Assembly (NCBI GenBank): GCA_944472135.2
Contig: OX235267.1
Location: 19,079,452-19,143,451, forward strand
Source of the DNA: Trichobilharzia regenti
Taxonomy: Eukaryota; Platyhelminthes; Trematoda; Strigeidida; Schistosomatidae
Reading direction: 5' to 3'
DNA length: 64,000 nt
Under the pieces are notes generated by a model, which had not been told where the DNA came from, did no database searches, and worked only from the letters and a program-made list of their open reading frames with translations. Shown piece after piece: positions 57,585 to 64,000 of this stretch. Each line of letters opens with the position of its first letter. Positions within the stretch are counted from its first letter, which is position 1. A program made the translations under genes and the position numbers.

Positions 57585-57795
57585 TCATGAATTGACATCA
57601 GTTGCAGGACCGCTGAGAAGAAGGGAGGATCGAACAGCTATTTTACCCCGATCTAAGACTCATCAGGAGTGCGGACTCACACCACCACCAATGATGGGAC
57701 TTCGGACATCCAGATCGCCAGGCTAGCTCGTTGAGCATTAAGCCACTGTAATGGAAGCCAGTGGCCCATGATATCAATGCGGAATTTGTAACGCC
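57585..57795 (-). repeat. HHR-SINE, minus strand, variant
   Basis: Minus strand: AGTGGCTTAATGCTCAACGA (box A-like), a decayed box B region, then TGTGAGTCCGCACTCCTGAT, GAGTCTTAGATCGGGGTAAA and the tail AACTGATGTCAATTC. The core has CTGATGAGTC with no AGA insertion, unlike the other copies here. Confidence 0.65.
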
Positions 57796-58384
57796 ACCGA
57801 CACTGGAATCTGTCTGATTGTAACAAGACGTTTCGGGAAATCGAGGTTGATTTTTCCGATGGGTCAACGATGTCAGATGAAAATAAAATCAGAAGTACGC
57901 TCTACGTTATCTAAATACAACAGAATATGGAAAAGAGAAGAGGTTGATTGCCAGTATTCGTCAATTGTCTAGAATATATAACGTAATTCTTGTCATAATA
58001 ATTACTTCTCATTTGCCTGAATATACAGACTTGACTTCAAAGTCACGTGAAAACTCAGTCCCAGCCGCTATCGAAAAATGGCGTAGTGATGCTTTCTGTA
58101 ATTGATATACGTATGCTATTCTTTCTAAGTGCTTCTATAATTACGAAGGACCGATCTTGTAGGTATTCACATCTCACCTGTATGGTAGATTTGTATTTTG
58201 AACAGAACTAGACGACCAACTAACTGATTCATCTAGGAGTTATAATTTTCATTATGAATGTTTTTGAATCCATATGAAAGCATTCAGACACACCCAGTTT
58301 CTTTATGAATCTCTTGTTCTTGTTTTCTCTAAAACACTCTAAGACATCAATGTCAGTAAAAAGTTTGGGCACTGTGGAATAGAT

Positions 58385-58682
58385 CAAATAAACTATAACT
58401 TTATTTCAATAGTTTACATGATAGGTTTCAGTTTTTTGGTGATTTTTCAAGCAAAATCACTTCTTTTGATCACTCTGTCTGCTGGATTGTTTTTTATTGT
58501 TTTTAATGACATTAATTCTGCTGACAGTCTTCCCATTAAAAGACTAACCGACATAAGGAATTAAAAAATAATTCCGACAGTTGGTGTGATCATGGGTGGT
58601 AATTGTGCTGGAAATATTGCCACAAAAAACCTATCATTGTGTGTAAACTACTGAAATATAATTATAATTTGTTTACTCTAAG
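58385..58682. mobile_element. Palindromic (foldback/MITE-like) element
   Basis: Left arm TATTTCAATAGTTTACATGA and right arm (complement) TATTTCAGTAGTTTACACAC run inverted for about 130 bp, sharing GATAGGTTT, a TTTTTCAAGCA/ATATTTCCAGCA segment and the GATCACACC-type inner part. No coding sequence. A single arm occurs at 23955-24110. Confidence 0.65.
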
Positions 58683-58859
58683 AAATCAACAGGAATACTT
58701 GAGACAAGCCACTACCACAGGAAATTCTCACATACACTCAGTAGATGTACATTCGTCTGCCTTTAGTTGAGGTTCAACCTCCTAATTCGATGGATGTTGT
58801 TGACAGTCACTCAAGTCCCTTTTTTATGTAAGGAATAAGATTAAACGCAGTTTATTCCT

Positions 58860-59840
58860 AGTAGAAACCATTGTGGAAAAGATAGGATCAAGTGAAACTT
58901 TCCCTGAACCAAATGTCTTGAAAAAGTTAAGCGCTTCTTGGGGATGTTCAGTTTTCTATCAAAGATTTACTCTTTTAAATGACTCAGTCTTGCGGCGTTT
59001 AGCAGATCTTCTCTAGGGAAAATTAAAAACATTTCACTTTGATTCGGAAGCAAGAGAAAGGCTAATAAAAGCTAAGAATGTACTTTTGCAAGTAGTTTTG
59101 ATATCCCATATCAGTACAAAATCATCTCACATATTTTGTACAATTACATCTTACGTGGAAGTAAGGACAGTGTTACAGGAAAAGATGACTAGTCAAGTTA
59201 CTCTTCTTGCCTTCTTTTAAAAAAAGCCTGAGCATGCTCAGACCTGCTATAGTATTTCTGGCAAATGACTGTTAGCCACATTCTTCGCAGTCCAACATTT
59301 CAGTTGTTAGTGATAAGATTGCGATTTCAATATGTCCACGGACCAAAAACCACTTTATTATGTCTTTACTGCTTCCCTAGATAGACAGTCTCCAAAACAG
59401 GAAAGGTAGCTAGATTATCTTTCACAATTCACCATAGATATCTGATTCACTTTTTCGCAGCAAAATAAATCAGCTTATATCACACACAGACAGCAACTTC
59501 GACTGTATGGCCGATCTGCAACACAATTATGCAGAACACTTAGCCATCAAAAAGAAGTTTTCACTCGAGCTGAAAGACATACAGATTCCCTGTTCTGATG
59601 CAATGATAGTTTTTGATATATTTATAAACTGTTTGCTTCCCAAGTTTGTTGGAGAACTTCGTTAGAACATTTGCACCCGTTGTCTTATCACGAAAGCATA
59701 ACTTCATAATGATGAAAATTCTGAGAATTCAGACCAGGGCAACTCATACGCCAATTCTGACAATTTCTCATTATGAACTAAGGGTTACCATAACTGATCA
59801 ATCATATGTGTTCTTTCTTGTTGTCTTTTTCAAAATGTTA
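58860..59840 (+). pseudogene. Ty3/gypsy LTR retrotransposon pol relic
   Basis: Broken plus-strand pol. Around 58925 the frame reads KRFLGMFSFLSKIYSF, the end of the RT domain (usual KRFLGMxxFYRRF). Around 59285-59420: AVQHFSC, then STDQKPLYYVF and SLDRQSPKQER followed by LDYLSQFTIDI, the RNase H region (TDHKPL, SPRQERQLDYISQFT). Near 59560-59620: LKDIQIPCSDAMIVFDI resembles the start of the integrase region. Many stops and frameshifts; LTRs not identified. Schistosome gypsy elements (Boudicca/Saci type) are the natural comparison. Confidence 0.7.
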
Positions 59841-59844
59841 CTGA

Positions 59845-62800
59845 CATTTTGACAAGTACTTTATACCGCACTGGCTTGTTCCAACCGGATAATTTTTAAC
59901 TATTTGAACAATGGCAGTGATTTCAGCATCTTATTAAGGCATTATTTAGTAGGAAGGAGATTCTGTTGTCATGAGATCAGATGATTCATGTCAGGGGTTC
60001 ATCGCTTCTAAGTATAATACCATTGGTTGAAAACATAGTTTCAGGGATTTCGCTCAAATGTTTACTGAATTTTTTACTTCATTAGGACCATTAGGGCTGG
60101 GCGGCATTATTGTCACAGTATTCAAGCTCATAATAATATAACAGGAATTTTGTTGGTAATTCGACCATCATATGGTTATTTGACTGTTGATAATGTTCAG
60201 TTTGTAGTCTGCAAACATGAACCACAATAGAAGCGCCTAAGGTAGACGTTGGTTATCCAACCGGTTTTAGGGGAAGCTCTTGTATAGTTCTATGAAATCC
60301 GCTGAAGTATTCTCCTCTAACAGAGAAGGCATTACTGTCATGTCATTTGGGTTCAGAATAGTATCTGTAAGTGAGTTTAGTCTGGATGAAATCAATTCTC
60401 CTCGGGTGTGACCGGTATGTAGAATATCTTCTATTCAGAAACCTAAGAAATAAACCTGGGTAAGGGTCCTAAGAGGGTTTCGCTCTTATTTAGTTGGGCT
60501 GAAAAATATTTAATGATGATATAAAGTGGGAGGTCTGTATAGTGATCGATTTATAATGAAAACTTATCTGGAGTATAGGCCTGATATATAAAGGATATAA
60601 CCGCGATTGCTAATATCTGGAAATGACTGAAAATATTCTCCAGAGAATCTTTTCGGTAGTTGACAATGAATTACTTTATTCGAAAGATTTAGGGTTGTAA
60701 GGTCACGATTGACTGTGTTTAGTTTAAAACACTAAGTGAAGTACTGTTAATTCCTTTCTTATCAACTTGTTCTTTCTTTATTGTTTTTTATACTACTTAC
60801 AATATTGTAAGTAGAACGAGTACATTTCGTCACATTTTTGTAATTATTTATTCCATATGCATTATTCACATGACATTCTCTGTTGAACCATGTTTATTCA
60901 ACTTCTTTTTTCCCTCTCTGGTATTCGCACACTGTTTAATCTGATCATGGATCTCATTTGACAGAGCTTTGCTGTTTTTCCTATCGACGCGCACTCACTG
61001 TACATTTGACGATATTCAGCCACAGACCCTTTAGTATTTCAACCAAGTCGTCTTTGCTTCTTGTGCCTCAAGGCTTATCTTGTGCATTTCAAGCCGTCAA
61101 AATGTTTACAGTAAATTCGTAGTGTTCAAATTAGTTCTCAGCACTAACACTGGTTCTAATATATGATTTTAGTTCAGTTCTAGTACAATCAAAACAACTG
61201 ATCGTGCGAGATATATCTACAAACTTGTCATGTTCAGCTGGACATAAAAGCATAAGTATCGTTTGTAATCACACAGCTTTTAGAGATAAGAATGTTATAA
61301 AGTATTACAATCGTTCACTGATTTTGATGCAGATGTAAACTGGAAACATGGTGATGAACCATTGTGTTTCTTTGCCACGATAATTGTAGAGGTACTATGA
61401 TTGAAGACACGGTAACCTCTTTATTATATTGTTATTCCTTCTTGATGTTCCCAGTGGGACATTCGTTAATAGAGGCACATTTGCATTGTACTCGGTTGTT
61501 TACCATCATTTTCATCTACGTGCACGACTTACAAAAACCATTCATTTTCTTTCATGGTATTCTCCAAGTCTTAAGCGTAGTCTTGTTCTTCACTTCTTAT
61601 TTTGGTCCCAATTTTGAACCTGGTATGACTCTATGAGGAATGAAGTACTACTGAGATAGCGGGATTCACTAAAGCCTTACCAACATATCTCTATAAATCC
61701 ATAATTTTATTCTGATAGAGGTTAATGCAGCTCTCATTCTTTAACCAGTACATGATTCCACCTGAATATCAAAGCACTCGGAAGGTTTTGACGTTTTATC
61801 AACGAACCAATCAACTCTCCATTTTTTTCTTTTTCAGCCACAAAATTGGCACGAATTTAGAACTGCTGATACGTGGAATGCATACGAATCACGTCTCACC
61901 TTCAAGCATCTATGCAGATAGAATAGCAGCACATTTTGTTTATGGTGTCAGTCTTTACACTATTTTTGAAACAGTGATCAGGAGAGACTGAAAATACCCT
62001 GAAATAATAGAAAAGAGAGAGAAATATAACCCAGTTGAATGAACCACTACGCTCCTCAGTCATCCTGAATGTATTTGACCTATACATGTGGGAATTCATT
62101 ATGCCAAACGAAACCATCTGTAGACGAATTTTACATTAAAGAACCGGAATGAATCCGTATGTCTGCATGATTCCCATGACAATCCTGGTTACCATTAATT
62201 AATTCGGAATCCAGGATACGCATTTTACCTTATTTAGGACTCGTTAAGTGAATGTACCTGACTTCCCTAGTGAGTGATAGTGATCCCACGGAGACTCAAA
62301 CCAATTACTCATCGTTTGGAAGGCCAAAGAGTTAACATCAATAGATGCAAATTGAGAGATGTTTCTTGATTTTCAACTAGTTCATTTTTTCAGATTTCAT
62401 CTGTAGTGTGTATTTTGAAAAGTGCGCATACATAAATCAATGAAATACTTGCTGAATTTACTATTTCCGTGGATTGTTATCTAGAGAAAAGGAGCCCCCA
62501 TCTTGTTGAAGGTTGATTACACGCAACAAGCAAAAAAGACAACGACGTTTAATAATAGTGATGATTCACAACATTCTTATGTAATCCGATATTATGAAAT
62601 TATGCTAATCTCTTTTTAAACACTTCATATATCATTTTATAAAAACAAAAAACATAAAAATACCCATCAGGTAGTTCACTGTAATCAAGCCTAGAGAACT
62701 ATGTGTAAGGAATATCACACAGAAGCTTTTCCTTTCAAGTCATGTGAGTAAAATGCAGATGACATAAACAGTTGTAAAAGTAATCCAATTAATGAATACT

Positions 62801-62860
62801 TTTCAACCGGCAACCACCAAAATGTATTGCAAATAAAACAAACACATGTACAAAGGTTTA
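59845..62860. other. No recognised gene
   Basis: About 3 kb without a supported gene. Contains short ORFs (61364-61636, 61725-61991) without recognisable motifs and a possible very old SINE around 62270-62350. The strong acceptor TTTTTTTCTTTTTCAG at 61844 has no good partner. Confidence 0.4.
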
Positions 62861-62865
62861 TTTCA

Positions 62866-63050
62866 TTGAGCTGACATCAATTAGAGAACCACTGGAAAAC
62901 CATCAAGGAGCACTAGACAGCTGTTTCCTCCTAGTTTAGGACTCTTCATCAGTACGTACCCACCACCAGGGTTCGAACCCAGCACCTTCTGATTACAAGG
63001 AGAGCTGGTAGACCATTAAGCCACTGGGACCGGATCCAGTGGCCTATGAA
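62866..63050 (-). repeat. HHR-SINE, minus strand, nearly complete
   Basis: Minus strand: CAGTGGCTTAATGGTCTACC (box A), GCTGGGTTCGAACCCTGG (box B), then GTACTGATGAAGAGTCCTAA and ACTAGGAGGAAACAGCTGTC (hammerhead-like core with a GGAG instead of GGAC stem strand), then the tail to GATGTCAGCTC. The most complete head-to-tail single SINE in the window. Confidence 0.8.
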
Positions 63051-63245
63051 TTACAACTTCTGCCAATTCACGACACAGAGCGACCACTTTTCAAGGTCTC
63101 CTTCGATGAGTTACTGCCTAACCTTCAACCCGATGTATGTTACTGGTCACGGCTTCCCACTAGAGCCCTAGGTAACTGCGTGAATAGGACCAGTTTCTAG
63201 TGAGCATCAGATCAGTTTTCAATTATTGGTTTTTGGGATTTAGTT

Positions 63246-63472
63246 TGATTGGTTGGAGGATTACATCATGAGTTGGCATCAGTTATAGAGCCACTGGAAA
63301 ACTCGGTAGTACTGAAAAGATGTTTCGTCCTGGTTTAGGACTCTTGGAACCCCGTTGGGTGCGTACTGTGAAGAGTCCAAAACTCGGACGAAACAGATGT
63401 TCAGTACTCTCTGTTGGTTTCCAGTGGTTCTCTAACTGACGTCAGCTCATGACGAAATCCTCCAACCAATCA
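63246..63472. mobile_element. Foldback SINE with perfect 17-bp terminal inverted repeat
   Basis: Ends TGATTGGTTGGAGGATT and its exact complement at 63456-63472. Left half is HHR-SINE minus strand, right half plus strand, joined near 63352; the centre has lost most of the tRNA-like heads (GGAACCCCGTTGGGTGCG remains). Hammerhead-like cores are damaged: the right one reads CTGTGA. Same architecture as 15863-16235 and 45244-45430. Confidence 0.8.
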
Positions 63473-64000
63473 GTTGGTATGTCTCACTTGATTGACCACT
63501 GTCATCCATTATTCCAACTATGAATGAATTTCTTCTATGTTCTACTGAAATGCACAATGAATACAATACAATTATAAGTAAACACTTCAATTCTCTGATC
63601 CTATGGATAACGTGGCAGTAATACGTGAAATATGTGTGCAATTTTCCAATTTCTGCTGAATTTTTAGAATATTAATACACTGAAGATCAGATTAATTTCG
63701 TCGAAATACAAGTACGAAATGAGTCAGTGATTTTCAGCAGTAGAAACATATTAGTTCACCTGTAAGTCGTATCAGATGTGATCATAGTATAGCACAAAGT
63801 AAAAGAGAATCATTCCCTGCATAAAGTACCGAACAGAATTTATTTCTCAAAATCACATTATTTCATACCTTAGACGAACTGATTAATTTAGTTCTAGTTC
63901 ATCTCATCTGTTCACAATACAACTACTAGAAATATCTAGATATCATAATCGCCAGTGTAATTTTTGGCATTGTATTTGATAGAAGAAGCCTTGACCATCA

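Noticed and set aside
60433..60453. 21-nt segment between TCTTCTATTCAG and GTAAGG
   Set aside because: Good splice sites and right length, but an in-phase TAA makes it incompatible with the MEG chain, and it lies downstream of the proposed end.
1..64000. CRISPR arrays, operons, ribosome binding sites, rRNA
   Set aside because: None seen; the sequence is clearly eukaryotic with intron-type splice signals and retrotransposons.

Overview
The window looks like genomic DNA of a blood fluke (Schistosoma or a close trematode). It is AT-rich and almost free of long ORFs. It is packed with relics of the transposon types known from schistosomes: RTE and CR1 LINEs, Penelope-like elements (PLEs), a Ty3/gypsy relic, a Merlin DNA transposon, and tRNA-derived SINEs that carry hammerhead-ribozyme-like cores (Sm-alpha-like). 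The genus is inferred from this combination and from the gene structure described next; no database search was possible.

The main result is a head-to-head pair of micro-exon genes (MEGs, the schistosome family of secreted proteins built from tiny in-phase exons). Two inverted copies of a ~465-bp block (30461-30925 and 35411-35876) each hold a TATA box, a very short 5' UTR and a first exon coding a signal peptide, both ending in phase 1 at a GTAAGT donor. They point away from each other. To the right, on the plus strand, I find a chain of candidate micro-exons (9-27 nt, all multiples of three, all phase 1, all with AG acceptors and GTAAG/GTGAGT-type donors) at 36830, 39036, 40512, 41860, 42569, 44495, 52182, 53020 and 56357, with a possible last exon at 57360. 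To the left, on the minus strand, an independent chain runs through 28758, 27863, 23103, 22920, 22210, 15076, 14824 and 9564. Several exons match between the two genes in order, length and residues, and no junction in either proposed chain makes a stop codon. The genes would span about 21.5 kb each. None of this is visible as ORFs longer than 60 codons.

Region by region: 0.3-1.1 kb PLE (minus); 2.0-3.7 kb RTE (minus); 3.7-6.1 kb PLE terminal repeats and a PLE 3' end; 8.0-8.35 kb RTE fragment; 10.8 kb SINE; 12.7-13.7 kb CR1 relic; 15.4-19.9 kb tandem array of a ~1.73-kb unit with a foldback SINE in its first copy; 19.8-20.5 kb PLE 3' end; 23.5-26.7 kb PLE between two copies of its terminal repeat; 26.8-27.0 kb SINE; 30.5-35.9 kb the divergent MEG promoters with RTE, PLE and SINE relics between them; 36-57 kb introns of the plus MEG with a PLE (45.0-47.3 kb) and a Merlin element with intact 8-bp target duplications (50985-51869); 58.4-58.7 kb palindromic element; 58.9-59.8 kb gypsy pol relic; 62.9-63.5 kb SINEs, one a perfect foldback.

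How it fits together: the only apparent host genes are the two MEGs, and the transposons sit in their long introns and in the shared intergenic space. The transposons are all broken. The micro-exons are predictions from splice-site pattern, length, phase and paralogue comparison, and need transcript support.
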